DNA from: Chryseobacterium candidae
GTDB lineage: Bacteria; Bacteroidota; Bacteroidia; Flavobacteriales; Weeksellaceae
Reading direction: 5' to 3'
DNA length: 64,000 nt
Assembly (NCBI RefSeq): GCF_004916905.1
Contig: NZ_SDLV01000012.1
Location: 1-64,000, forward strand
Every line of letters begins with the position of its first letter. Position 1 is the first letter of the stretch. The notes beneath the pieces were generated by a model. It worked only from the letters and a program-made list of their open reading frames with translations. It searched no databases and was not told where the DNA came from. Both the position numbers and the translations under genes were made by a program. Below, piece by piece: positions 25,580 to 34,454 of this stretch.

Positions 25580-25587
25580 CAAAATTA
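25580..25587 (-). promoter_or_regulatory. Possible -7 element for ansA
   Basis: On the minus strand TAATTTTG fits TAnnTTTG, about 46 nt before the ATG. No -33 match was found. Confidence 0.35.
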
Positions 25588-25694
25588 CGTTAATTTGCAA
25601 AGATTTGAAAATGAATGAAACGCTTATCGTAAAATTTTGTGAAAATATGATGATATTTGCTGGCGTTTCACAGGGCTATTGAAAAAATAACTAA

Positions 25695-26375
25695 ATGCGG
25701 ATGAAAGACTTAACGCAAACTTATGAATATTTAAAACAGTTTTTAACCGAAGAAAGACTCGCTAAAATTGAACATTTTTCTCAGGAGAGTTCAGACTTTG
25801 TACTTCCGGTAGTAGAAGATGTCTATCAGTTCAGAAATGCAGCAGCCATCGTACGTTCTGTGGAGGCCTGCGGTTTTCATAAAGTAGTGGCTTTGCAGGA
25901 AGAATACAGTTTTGAACCCAATCTTCGGGTAACAAAAGGCGCCGATACCTGGGTTGAGGTGGAAAAACTTCCCCGAAATATGGAATCCTTCCAAAATATT
26001 AAAGACAGAGGATACAAGATAGTAGCTGTTTCTCTGGAAAATAATGCTAAAATGTTACCTGAATATGAAATTACAGAACCTATTGCTCTGGTTTTCGGAA
26101 CTGAAATGGAAGGAGTTTCCCAGGAAATTTTAGATTTTGCAGATGAAACACTTGCTATTCCGATGTATGGCTTTACAAGAAGCTTCAACGTTTCTGTAGC
26201 CGCATCAATTTGCATGTATGAATTGAAGCAAAAACTGATCAGGTCTGATATTGAGTATAAATTAAATGAGGAAAAACTTTTGAGGATGAAAATCCTTTGG
26301 GCTGTGAATTCCATGAGAAGTGGACAGCAGATTTTTGAAAAATACCTGCGCGAAAATAATATTGACTGGAAATAA
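25695..26375 (+). CDS. TrmH-family (SpoU) RNA 2'-O-methyltransferase
   Basis: A 226-residue SPOUT methyltransferase. The three SpoU motifs are visible: motif 1 NAAAIVRSVEACGF, motif 2 LVFGTEMEGVS and motif 3 IPMYGFTRSFNVSVAASI, which form the knotted SAM site. Size and sequence are closest to tRNA (Gm18) methyltransferase TrmH. An in-frame ATG two codons downstream (25701) is an alternative start. It converges on rsmE, with a shared hairpin between them. Confidence 0.85.
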   Translation: MRMKDLTQTYEYLKQFLTEERLAKIEHFSQESSDFVLPVVEDVYQFRNAAAIVRSVEACGFHKVVALQEEYSFEPNLRVTKGADTWVEVEKLPRNMESFQNIKDRGYKIVAVSLENNAKMLPEYEITEPIALVFGTEMEGVSQEILDFADETLAIPMYGFTRSFNVSVAASICMYELKQKLIRSDIEYKLNEEKLLRMKILWAVNSMRSGQQIFEKYLRENNIDWK

Positions 26376-26387
26376 TGTCAGAAAATA

Positions 26388-26420
26388 AAGAAGAGAAGGT
26401 TGATAAGCCTTCTCTTTCTT
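26388..26420. terminator. Bidirectional terminator between the TrmH-family gene and rsmE
   Basis: Stem agagaagg/ccttctct extended by A/T pairs, between convergent stop codons. Confidence 0.7.
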
Positions 26421-26422
26421 GT

Positions 26423-27118
26423 TTATATCATATTATAATAATTCCATGCCGCTACAAAGACACCGGCTGTCTCTGTTCTGAGCCTTTGATTTCCCAGAGA
26501 TACTGCTCTTACTTTATGTTCTGCCAGAAATGCAATTTCCTTTTCTGAAAAATCACCCTCAGGACCTATTAGAAATATAACCTGTTGCAGTTGAGGGATA
26601 TTTTTAAGATCAATTCTTTCCAGATTCTCATGGCAGTGTGCTACAAATGTGTGTTCCTGATCAATATTTTTCAGAAAATCACTTAGCTTTACAGCGTCAT
26701 TGATCACCGGAAAATGAAATCTCAGGCTTTGCTTGGATGCTGCGATCACTTGTTTTCTGATTTTATCGATGTTGATGTTTTTACGCTCCGTTTTCTCAGT
26801 GATAATAATGCTTATTTCTGAGATACCCATTTCCACTGCTTTTTCCACAAAGAATTCGATTCTGTCAATATTCTTGGTAGGAGCAATCGCAATATGAAGT
26901 TTAGGATTGAATTCCGGCAGATTTTCTTTGATCTCAGAAATTTCAATTCCGGCTTTCTTGCCTTCTATCATAAGTTTTCCGGAAGCCAGTTTTCCATTGC
27001 CGTCTGTTACATGAATATCTTCTCCATCTCTCATGCGAAGAACTTTTACGATATGCTGTTGTTCTTCATCGTTGATGATGACTTTTTGATCTGTTATTTC
27101 TCCGTAAAATAATTTCAT
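26423..27118 (-). CDS. rsmE: 16S rRNA (uracil1498-N3)-methyltransferase
   Basis: A 231-residue SPOUT enzyme with an N-terminal PUA-like domain (EEQQHIVKVLRMRDGE) and the C-terminal knot motifs LIGPEGDFSEKE and SLGNQRLRTETA. It methylates U1498 in the 30S decoding region. It is the last gene of the tsaD-orf-rsmE operon, overlapping the preceding orf by 4 nt. Confidence 0.92.
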   Translation of the reverse strand: MKLFYGEITDQKVIINDEEQQHIVKVLRMRDGEDIHVTDGNGKLASGKLMIEGKKAGIEISEIKENLPEFNPKLHIAIAPTKNIDRIEFFVEKAVEMGISEISIIITEKTERKNINIDKIRKQVIAASKQSLRFHFPVINDAVKLSDFLKNIDQEHTFVAHCHENLERIDLKNIPQLQQVIFLIGPEGDFSEKEIAFLAEHKVRAVSLGNQRLRTETAGVFVAAWNYYNMI

Positions 27119-27510
27119 ATATCCTGACTTATAAATGCAACTCCTGTTTTGATGGTTGTGTAAATGTCTGTATCACATTCCCGGTAAGAACACATGTATA
27201 TTTCTTCTATCCAGGTATTATTAATAAATATCAGATTTAAATATTCCTGTTTTCTCAGATTATTTTTGATCGATAAATAATCTCCTTCCTTTGGAGTATA
27301 GGGAAAACTAAAAAGATGTTCAGAATTGATTAATTGTAACACTTCATCTTTGATATCCTGAATATATCCTGTTTCTGAACTGGATGGAAAATAATCTAAA
27401 GAAATTTCCGGGTTTTCATTTTTTCCTGTAATGGTTTCTAATATCCAGTAATATTTTGAATTCTTTTTAGAATGCGTTCCAAGCACTTTTTCTTCTAAGA
27501 GTATTTTCAT
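27115..27510 (-). CDS. Hypothetical protein between tsaD and rsmE
   Basis: 131 residues, no signal peptide. It overlaps tsaD by 4 nt upstream and rsmE by 4 nt downstream, so it is translated within the operon. Beta-strand-rich with several aromatic residues; no family is recognised. The two RNA-modification neighbours hint at a translation-linked role, but that is only context. Confidence 0.7.
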   Translation of the reverse strand: MKILLEEKVLGTHSKKNSKYYWILETITGKNENPEISLDYFPSSSETGYIQDIKDEVLQLINSEHLFSFPYTPKEGDYLSIKNNLRKQEYLNLIFINNTWIEEIYMCSYRECDTDIYTTIKTGVAFISQDI

Positions 27511-28523
27511 AAATCGTATTTTGCCGTTGCGGAAGTTCTTAAATCTGTAAATTCTCCCCGCTCAAACTTCAGTTTTGCCACCATGGCAATCATGGCTGCA
27601 TTATCTGTTGTATATTCAAACTTTGGAATATAAATATCCCAGCCCAGTCTTTCTCTGTTATCTTCCATTGCTTTTCTGAGTGCAGAGTTGGCAGATACAC
27701 CTCCTGCAATCGCTACCTGATTTACATTGAGATCTTTGGCTGCTTTTTCAAGCTTATTCATCAGGATTTCAATAATAGATTTCTGTACCGAAGCACAAAG
27801 GTCATTAAGATTTTCCTTGATGAAATCCGGATTTTTTCTGACTTCTTTCTGAATGAAATATAAAACGGAAGTTTTAATACCGCTGAAAGAATAATCGTAA
27901 TTTTCCAGCTTTGGTTTGTTGAACTTAAAAGCATCGGGATTCCCTTCTTTGGCAAGCCTGTCGATAATAGGTCCTGCAGGATAATCAAGGTCAAAAATCT
28001 TTCCGATTTTATCAAAAGCTTCTCCTGCGGCATCATCTATGGTTTTTCCGATAATTTCCATATCAAAATAATCTTTTACCAATACAATCATGGTATGTCC
28101 GCCGCTTACAGTAAGGCATAAAAAAGGAAAGGTAGGCGGCACAGGATTTGCATCTTCGATGAAATGGGCCAGAATGTGGGCTTGAAGGTGATTTACCTCA
28201 ATTAAAGGTACATTCAGGCTCATAGCCAAAGACTTAGCAAATGATGTTCCTACAAGAAGAGATCCTAAAAGTCCCGGTCCGCGAGTAAATCCTATAGCAG
28301 AGATCGCATTTTGTTGTATATTTGCTTTGGAAAAAGATTTTTCAACAACGGGAATAATATTTTGCTGATGGGCTCGTGAAGCCAATTCAGGGACAACGCC
28401 GCCATATTCTTTGTGAATGGCCTGGTTCGCGGCAATGTTTGAAAGAATAGAATTTCCCTTGATGATAGCTGCTGAGGTGTCGTCACAGGACGATTCAATA
28501 CCTAAAATTATAGAGTCGCTCAT
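27507..28523 (-). CDS. tsaD: tRNA N6-adenosine threonylcarbamoyltransferase
   Basis: A 338-residue protein, first gene of a three-gene operon. It transfers threonylcarbamoyl to A37 of ANN-decoding tRNAs with TsaB and TsaE. GIESSCDDTSAAII starts the ASKHA fold, NHLQAHILAH provides the metal-binding histidines, VSGGHT and the C-terminal TDNAAMIA (Asp ligand) complete the site. The start codon is only 4 bp from the divergent tamB start. On the minus strand a TAACTTTG element lies 8 nt before the ATG. Confidence 0.95.
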   Translation of the reverse strand: MSDSIILGIESSCDDTSAAIIKGNSILSNIAANQAIHKEYGGVVPELASRAHQQNIIPVVEKSFSKANIQQNAISAIGFTRGPGLLGSLLVGTSFAKSLAMSLNVPLIEVNHLQAHILAHFIEDANPVPPTFPFLCLTVSGGHTMIVLVKDYFDMEIIGKTIDDAAGEAFDKIGKIFDLDYPAGPIIDRLAKEGNPDAFKFNKPKLENYDYSFSGIKTSVLYFIQKEVRKNPDFIKENLNDLCASVQKSIIEILMNKLEKAAKDLNVNQVAIAGGVSANSALRKAMEDNRERLGWDIYIPKFEYTTDNAAMIAMVAKLKFERGEFTDLRTSATAKYDL

Positions 28524-28527
28524 AATA

Positions 28528-31500
28528 ATGGCAAAGTTAGAGAATAATAACGAGAATGAGAATAAAAAATCAGTAGCTGAAAACCTAGGGGATCAGGTAC
28601 AGAAAACTGTTGAAAATGTAGAGGGAAAAGTACGGGAAACAATAAAAGAAGCATCTGAGCTGGCTTCAGATGCCATACATCATCCTGTAGAAACAGCTGA
28701 AGAGTTTGGGAAACAGGCTGTAAAAGATGTTACCAGCTACACATGGTGGGCGAAACTTCTCTTGATTCTCTTCTGGCTGGGTATTTTCCTTGTAGGTGGA
28801 ATACTTATTGCCATCAATCTGCCGGTAACGAAAAAATGGGCCGCTGATCAGGCTCTTAAGCTTGTTAACAATGATTTTAAATCTGATTTTTCTACAGAAA
28901 GTGTAGAGGTAAATTACTTCGGTAATGTCACGATAAAAGGGTTAAAAGTAAAAGATTATAAAGGATTTAATTTTATTACAGCCAGTGAATTTCGTGCTGA
29001 TTCAGACTGGATGTCTCTGGCGGTGAATGCCATTTCAGGAAACAGCAATTCTTTAAGTTTTAATTCTCTGGCTCTTGTGAATGCCGATGTAAAGGTGATT
29101 ACTTATAAAGGGGACAGTATATCCAATTTTGTCAGATTTGTTGACCTCTTCGACGACGGGAAGAAAAGAGACCCTAAGAAACCTCCTTTTCAACTGAATT
29201 CCAGAATTCAGATCATTGATTCCAAAGTTTCCATCATTAATGAAAACTCTCCCGGAGAGCAGGGAAAATGGCTTACTGCAACTAAATTCAACCTAAAAGC
29301 ACCCAACGTAAAAGTTAACGGACCGAATGTTTCGGCATTAATTAATAATATGTCATTTGTAACTTCAAGGTGGGGGAAATCTCATTTTGTAGATACTTTT
29401 TCAACAGAACTGTCTCTAACGAAGCAGTTTTTGTCGTTAAAAGACCTTACGCTGAATACGGATCATACCTTGCTTCAGGGAGATATCAAATTTAATCTTC
29501 ATGACGGATCCTGGGCCGATTTTGCAGACAAAGTACGCTGGGATATGAATATCAAACAGGGAAGTCAGTTAAGCGGCTATGATATCAGTTATTTTGTAAC
29601 CAACTGGGATAATATCAAACCCTTCAATCTTTCCGGGGTTATGACTGGTCCTTTGAATAAATTCCATCTGGAAAACTTTCTGATCAGAAATCCTGACGTT
29701 AATATTGCCACAAAAACGATGAAGGTAGACAATCTGCTGAAAGGAAATTTTGCTATTGAAACAAAAGATCTTTCCACAGATTTTACGTATAAGGATTTAA
29801 AAGCTATGATGCCTTCATTCATCTCCACAAAGATGAAGAACTTTGCAGATGATTTCGGAAAACTGAAATATAATGGAACGGCAAAAGTAAATCCGGATCA
29901 GATTTACGTAGACAATGGAAATCTGATGACGGGAATCGGACAGGCGAAAATTTCCAAGCTTACTCTAACAGGCTACAGTACTGCAATGCCAAAATATTCC
30001 GGTTATCTTGATGTTAAAGACCTTAATACCTCTGTCATTACAAAGAATAAAGCAGTAGGTTTAATTTCCGGTAAATTTGACCTTAACGGACAAAGCTTTG
30101 ATGTTAATACCATGCGTCTGACGACAAAATCACAGATTACAAGTGTTGAAATCATGGATAAAACGATCAATAATCTGTATCTGGATGGTTTATTGGATCA
30201 TAAAAAATATAACGGACTCATCACTGTTAATGATGAACAGGCAAAAGCTACAGTGAAAGGATTGATAGATTTCAGTACTTCGAGAATCGCTATGGATGTG
30301 AATGCAGATGTCACTTATCTGAACATGAATTACTTCACCAACAAACCTGGTACTCAGGTGGTAAGTGGCCAGATAGAAGGTAAAATGGCGATGTCTTCTA
30401 TCAACGATCTTACGGTGGATGTGAATGCCAATAACCTTCACTTTGCTACAGCCACCCAAAAATACAATATTCCGAATGCCAAGTTAAAAACATTTATAGA
30501 AGCGGGCGGCCGCGTGATTGATGTAGATGCTCCGGGAGCAGCCACAGGCAAGATCTCGGGAAAATACAATCTTGCAGATCTTGCAGGAATGGTAGAAAAT
30601 GGAGTAGGGAAAATATTAGTAGGACCGCCGCCAAGAAAATTGTATCGTGGGCAGAACTTTGCGTTGAAGTTTGATGTCCAGCAGGGATTGGTAAATTATT
30701 TCTTACCTGAATTGAGACTGAATCAAGGAGCTCTTGTAGAAGGAGAATATGACGGGAACTCAAACAATCTGGTTCTGAATCTCGATGCAGCGTCTTTAAA
30801 ATATATTATGACTAAGGAGGAAGAAATTACAGATGCTGATCAGGCACTGGCATCTTCCAATCCTGATTATAAAATTAATGACCGTAAGAATGTAAGCAGA
30901 GATAGTGCAATGGTAGATAGTGTTAAAATTAGAATTAACACAGCAGACCTTAATCAGCAATTGTACGCTAAGATCAATAGAGTCATTTATAATAAAAATG
31001 TGATCAAAGATTTTGAGCTTAAAGGAAATAATGAAAACGGAAATACCCTTCATTTAGCCACTGTATTTAAGCATGGAAGTCCTGATGATGAGATTAATGA
31101 AAAGCTTAAGGAATATGCCATCAATGTAGATCAGTCTACGGATGCCGCTGGTGATTATGTATTCAGGTTTGAACCTACGGAGGTAAAATTCAATGAAGTT
31201 ACCTGGGCGATAGATACAAGTCCTGAACTGAATCACTCCATTACCTACAGAAAGAAAACCGGTGATTTTGATATCAGGAATCTGAGGGTTTATTCTGATA
31301 AAAGTGCTCTATTTATTAAAGAAGCACAGTTTAAATCAGCAAAAGACTTTTACATAGATGCGGATATTAATGATTTTGCAGTGGAAAAACTTCTGGACAT
31401 GCAATCCGGAGGAAATACAATGGACATTAAAGGTCTTGCCAACGGAAGTGTTAAGATTAAAATGGATAAAAGCACGTTGCAGCCACTGGTAGATCTTAAT

Positions 31501-33318
31501 ATTGATGAAATTAAGATGAATGGCAATGATATGGGGGATATCTCTATTTCTGCCACCAATGGATTCTCATTGAACGTGTATGATATTGATGTGAAAGTTC
31601 ATTCTGCCGGAGTACTTGGAAACAACAGCCTTAATCTGACAGGAACGGTTAATAATAATACCTCTTCGCCGATTATTGATCTTACTGCAGAAATGCGTGA
31701 TTTTGACCTGGCATTTACACAGCAGTTTGTGCAGACTATTTTTGGCAACCTTCGTGGAAAAGCAACAGGAGATCTTAAAATCAATGGAAAGCTTAACAAT
31801 CTTGATTATAGCGGAGATATTGCTCTAAAAGATTTTGGATTAAAACTTTTGTTTACCGGAGTAGATTATTCATTTGATGATACTGTGATTCAGCTTACCA
31901 AAGGACTTGCGATCCTCAATAATGTTGAAGTACACGACGGAAGAACCAATTCCAAAGGGAATATCTCCGGGGCAATTCAGTTTGAAACCCTTTCTTCAAT
32001 GGGGGTGTCTCTCGTAATGAGAGCAGACAACCTGCTGATGCTGAATACCACACAAAAAGATTTTGATCTCTTTTGGGGAAGAGTGTACGGGCAGGGAGAT
32101 CTTTACGTAGACGGACCTGTTTCGGGATTAAGTATAACAACTCCTAATATGAAGGCACTTAACGGAAGTACCTTTACCTTTAATTCCAGTTCTACTTCCA
32201 ATGTAGAAGAATTTAAAATGCTGAGATTCCTGAAAGAAGGAAAAGATGGGTTGATTACCCTGGAGGAAAAGAAAAAAACGGGAGCCAATATGAACATTGA
32301 CTTCAATCTGGCTGTTGATAAAGGAACTACTGTAAATGTACTGGTAGGAGATGATGTAGGGAATATTACGGTAAAAGGATCTGCTGATCCGTTGAGGTTC
32401 CATATGAACAGACAGGGCAATATAGCCATGAACGGTACCTATAAAGTAGATAACGGAACATTTGTTTCTAAGGCTATTCTTAATAAGACATTCCAGATTG
32501 AAAGAAACAGCAGTATCAGATGGGATGGTGATGCAATGAAGCCTATGCTGGATATTAATGCCAACTATGTCAGAATGGTATCCAATGCAGGAGAATATCT
32601 AAGTATGGGAAAACTACAGCCCATCAGTATATTGCTGCAGGCTCATATTACCCAATCGCTGGTAGACCCTCAGATTGATCTTAATGTAACGGCAATGGAT
32701 GTATCCAGCCAGGTGAGAGAAACACTGGCCGCGAAAATGAGCCAGGAAGGAGAGAAGGTTCTCCAGTTCGGATCTGTATTGCTATTGAGTACCTTTAACG
32801 TATCCAATACAGGTGGATTTGATGTAAATGTGGGAAATGTAGCAGAATCTTCCGGATATAATATGCTTTTGAAACAGCTGGGATCTGTTCTTAATACAAT
32901 GAGTAACGAATTCCAGATAGACCTTAATTATGTAAAAGGAGATCAGAACTCTAATTTTGGAGACAGAGCCAATGCCGGTGTGAGTGTAGCGCTTTCGCCA
33001 AGAGTCAATATCAAGACTGGTTTGGGTATTCCATTATCAAAAACAGATGGGGCACAGAATAATTATCTTTCCACGGAAGGATCTGTAGAATATGATCTGT
33101 CTAAAAAGAATGACGGTTCTTTGGTAATACGTGCGTATTCCAAACCTACAAACATCGGAATGGTGAGTACAAACGGTTCTGCTAATCAAGCTTATGGCGG
33201 AGGGGTAGTGTGGAGTAAAAGCTTCAATTCTTTGTTTAAAAAGAAGAAAAAAGACAAAAAAACTTCAGATGCAAAAGGTGAAATAAAAACAGATTCAATA
33301 AAATCGAATGGTAAATAA
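28528..33318 (+). CDS. tamB: TamB-family translocation/assembly protein (DUF490)
   Basis: 1596 residues from the ATG at 28528; the longer frame to 28417 would overlap tsaD by over 100 nt and is disfavoured. Order: an unusual acidic, helical cytoplasmic leader of about 70 residues with apolipoprotein-like repeats (VEGKVRETIKEAS), one membrane span (WAKLLLILFWLGIFLVGGIL), a long periplasmic run of repetitive beta-strands, and the conserved TamB C-terminal domain (WDGDAMKPMLDINANY..., SVEYDLSK). Such proteins form a hydrophobic groove for lipid transport or assembly between inner and outer membranes. It ends in a Lys-rich tail. Confidence 0.88.
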   Translation: MAKLENNNENENKKSVAENLGDQVQKTVENVEGKVRETIKEASELASDAIHHPVETAEEFGKQAVKDVTSYTWWAKLLLILFWLGIFLVGGILIAINLPVTKKWAADQALKLVNNDFKSDFSTESVEVNYFGNVTIKGLKVKDYKGFNFITASEFRADSDWMSLAVNAISGNSNSLSFNSLALVNADVKVITYKGDSISNFVRFVDLFDDGKKRDPKKPPFQLNSRIQIIDSKVSIINENSPGEQGKWLTATKFNLKAPNVKVNGPNVSALINNMSFVTSRWGKSHFVDTFSTELSLTKQFLSLKDLTLNTDHTLLQGDIKFNLHDGSWADFADKVRWDMNIKQGSQLSGYDISYFVTNWDNIKPFNLSGVMTGPLNKFHLENFLIRNPDVNIATKTMKVDNLLKGNFAIETKDLSTDFTYKDLKAMMPSFISTKMKNFADDFGKLKYNGTAKVNPDQIYVDNGNLMTGIGQAKISKLTLTGYSTAMPKYSGYLDVKDLNTSVITKNKAVGLISGKFDLNGQSFDVNTMRLTTKSQITSVEIMDKTINNLYLDGLLDHKKYNGLITVNDEQAKATVKGLIDFSTSRIAMDVNADVTYLNMNYFTNKPGTQVVSGQIEGKMAMSSINDLTVDVNANNLHFATATQKYNIPNAKLKTFIEAGGRVIDVDAPGAATGKISGKYNLADLAGMVENGVGKILVGPPPRKLYRGQNFALKFDVQQGLVNYFLPELRLNQGALVEGEYDGNSNNLVLNLDAASLKYIMTKEEEITDADQALASSNPDYKINDRKNVSRDSAMVDSVKIRINTADLNQQLYAKINRVIYNKNVIKDFELKGNNENGNTLHLATVFKHGSPDDEINEKLKEYAINVDQSTDAAGDYVFRFEPTEVKFNEVTWAIDTSPELNHSITYRKKTGDFDIRNLRVYSDKSALFIKEAQFKSAKDFYIDADINDFAVEKLLDMQSGGNTMDIKGLANGSVKIKMDKSTLQPLVDLNIDEIKMNGNDMGDISISATNGFSLNVYDIDVKVHSAGVLGNNSLNLTGTVNNNTSSPIIDLTAEMRDFDLAFTQQFVQTIFGNLRGKATGDLKINGKLNNLDYSGDIALKDFGLKLLFTGVDYSFDDTVIQLTKGLAILNNVEVHDGRTNSKGNISGAIQFETLSSMGVSLVMRADNLLMLNTTQKDFDLFWGRVYGQGDLYVDGPVSGLSITTPNMKALNGSTFTFNSSSTSNVEEFKMLRFLKEGKDGLITLEEKKKTGANMNIDFNLAVDKGTTVNVLVGDDVGNITVKGSADPLRFHMNRQGNIAMNGTYKVDNGTFVSKAILNKTFQIERNSSIRWDGDAMKPMLDINANYVRMVSNAGEYLSMGKLQPISILLQAHITQSLVDPQIDLNVTAMDVSSQVRETLAAKMSQEGEKVLQFGSVLLLSTFNVSNTGGFDVNVGNVAESSGYNMLLKQLGSVLNTMSNEFQIDLNYVKGDQNSNFGDRANAGVSVALSPRVNIKTGLGIPLSKTDGAQNNYLSTEGSVEYDLSKKNDGSLVIRAYSKPTNIGMVSTNGSANQAYGGGVVWSKSFNSLFKKKKKDKKTSDAKGEIKTDSIKSNGK
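28532..28539 (-). promoter_or_regulatory. Possible -7 element for tsaD inside the tamB 5' end
   Basis: On the minus strand TAACTTTG is a perfect TAnnTTTG match, 8 nt from the tsaD ATG, and falls within codons 2-4 of tamB. If used, the tsaD mRNA would be nearly leaderless. Confidence 0.4.
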
Positions 33319-33400
33319 TTAGAATATTTTAATGATTTTTATCATCTGTGTTAATTATTGTTAATATTTGATATATATTTTTTAGTTAAATTATTTTTCG

Positions 33401-33408
33401 TAAATTTG
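33401..33408 (+). promoter_or_regulatory. Possible -7 element for the Lrp/AsnC gene
   Basis: TAAATTTG fits TAnnTTTG, 44 nt before the ATG. No convincing -33 element. Confidence 0.4.
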
Positions 33409-33452
33409 CAAAAAATACATAGATTTTTTAAAGAAATTGTAATTTAACTAAT

Positions 33453-33923
33453 ATGAACTATCAACTGGACGAAATAGACAAGAAGATTCTTGATTTCTTA
33501 GTAGAAAACACAAGAATGCCTTTTACTGAAATTGCAAAGCAGATGGATGTTTCTGCTGGAACAATTCACGTAAGAGTGAAAAAGATGGAAGATGCAGGTA
33601 TTATTTTGGGATCATCTCTTAACATTGATTATGGTAAGCTGGATTATCACTTTACAGCTTTCATAGGTATCCTTTTGACAAAATCCAACCGTACTCAGGA
33701 AGTATTGAAAGAATTGTCAACTATCCCTAACGTAATAGAGGCTAGCGTTATTTCAGGAAAATATAATATTTTCTGTAAAGTAAGAGCTAAGAATACTGAT
33801 GATGCTAAAAGAATTATTTACCAGATCGACGATATTCAGGATGTAATGAGAACTGAAAGTATGATCTCTATGGAGGAATTCTTAAGTGACAAAAACAGAC
33901 TGATCAACGCAATCTCTGTGTAA
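33453..33923 (+). CDS. Lrp/AsnC family transcriptional regulator
   Basis: A 156-residue protein. The N-terminal winged HTH (LDEIDKKILDFLVENTRMPFTEIAKQMDVSAGTIHVRVKK) and the C-terminal RAM ligand-binding domain (residues 70-150) are typical of the family, which senses amino acids and forms octamers. Monocistronic with its own terminator. Its target genes cannot be told from the window. Confidence 0.9.
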   Translation: MNYQLDEIDKKILDFLVENTRMPFTEIAKQMDVSAGTIHVRVKKMEDAGIILGSSLNIDYGKLDYHFTAFIGILLTKSNRTQEVLKELSTIPNVIEASVISGKYNIFCKVRAKNTDDAKRIIYQIDDIQDVMRTESMISMEEFLSDKNRLINAISV

Positions 33924-33948
33924 GTCAAATTTTAAACGAATAATTATA

Positions 33949-33985
33949 AAAGAACTTATGAAATCTCTCATAAGTTCTTTATTTT
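33949..33985 (+). terminator. Terminator after the Lrp/AsnC gene
   Basis: Stem aaagaacttatga/tcataagttcttt followed by a T run. The T run also forms TATTTTTG (33980-33987), a possible -7 element for the next gene. Confidence 0.7.
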
Positions 33986-33992
33986 TGTAGAT

Positions 33993-34370
33993 ATGGAAGA
34001 ATACAGCTATTTTGACGAAGATCCGAAAAAAGGATGGGGATTTATACTGGCGTTTGCGGCCTTAATGTTGTTTACTATAATGGGACTTGGAATAGATGTG
34101 GATGAATATCTGCAGCATGAATACCTTCAGATTCCGAGGTGGTACTTCTATGTGATTTTTTCCATTGATGTACTGATGATGATAGGGCTGGTGCTGATGT
34201 TCTTCTACAGAAAGGCAGGAATTTTTATGTTTCCGGCTTTACTGGTGCTGCATTTTTTTATGCACAATTACTTCCTGTCTACATTTCTGTATACGGATGT
34301 TACCAATCTTTTCCTGTTTACAGGTTTCGGAATGCTTGCCATTATCCCGAAATGGAAGTTTTTTAAGTAA
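33993..34370 (+). CDS. Small four-span membrane protein (DUF2569-like)
   Basis: A 125-residue protein with about four hydrophobic segments (residues 16-33, 49-70, 74-96, 101-118) and an acidic N-terminus. The spacing resembles DUF2569 proteins but the match is loose. Only 6 nt separate a TATTTTTG element from its start. Function unknown. Confidence 0.6.
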   Translation: MEEYSYFDEDPKKGWGFILAFAALMLFTIMGLGIDVDEYLQHEYLQIPRWYFYVIFSIDVLMMIGLVLMFFYRKAGIFMFPALLVLHFFMHNYFLSTFLYTDVTNLFLFTGFGMLAIIPKWKFFK

Positions 34371-34393
34371 AGCTTAATTAGAATAATATAACA

Positions 34394-34424
34394 AACCGCT
34401 TTTAAATTTAATTTAAAAGCGGTT
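34394..34424. terminator. Bidirectional terminator between convergent genes
   Basis: A long stem aaccgcttttaaat/atttaaaagcggtt between the small membrane protein and the grasp-with-spasm operon. Confidence 0.7.
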
Positions 34425-34454
34425 CTCAATTAACAAGGGCAATGAAAAAAAAAA

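Noticed and set aside
28417..28527. Upstream extension of tamB
   Set aside because: It would overlap tsaD coding sequence in antisense and add no known domain; the ATG at 28528 gives a sensible N-terminus.
32103..32429. Minus-strand ORFs inside tamB
   Set aside because: Frame shadows of the long coding region; no features of real genes.
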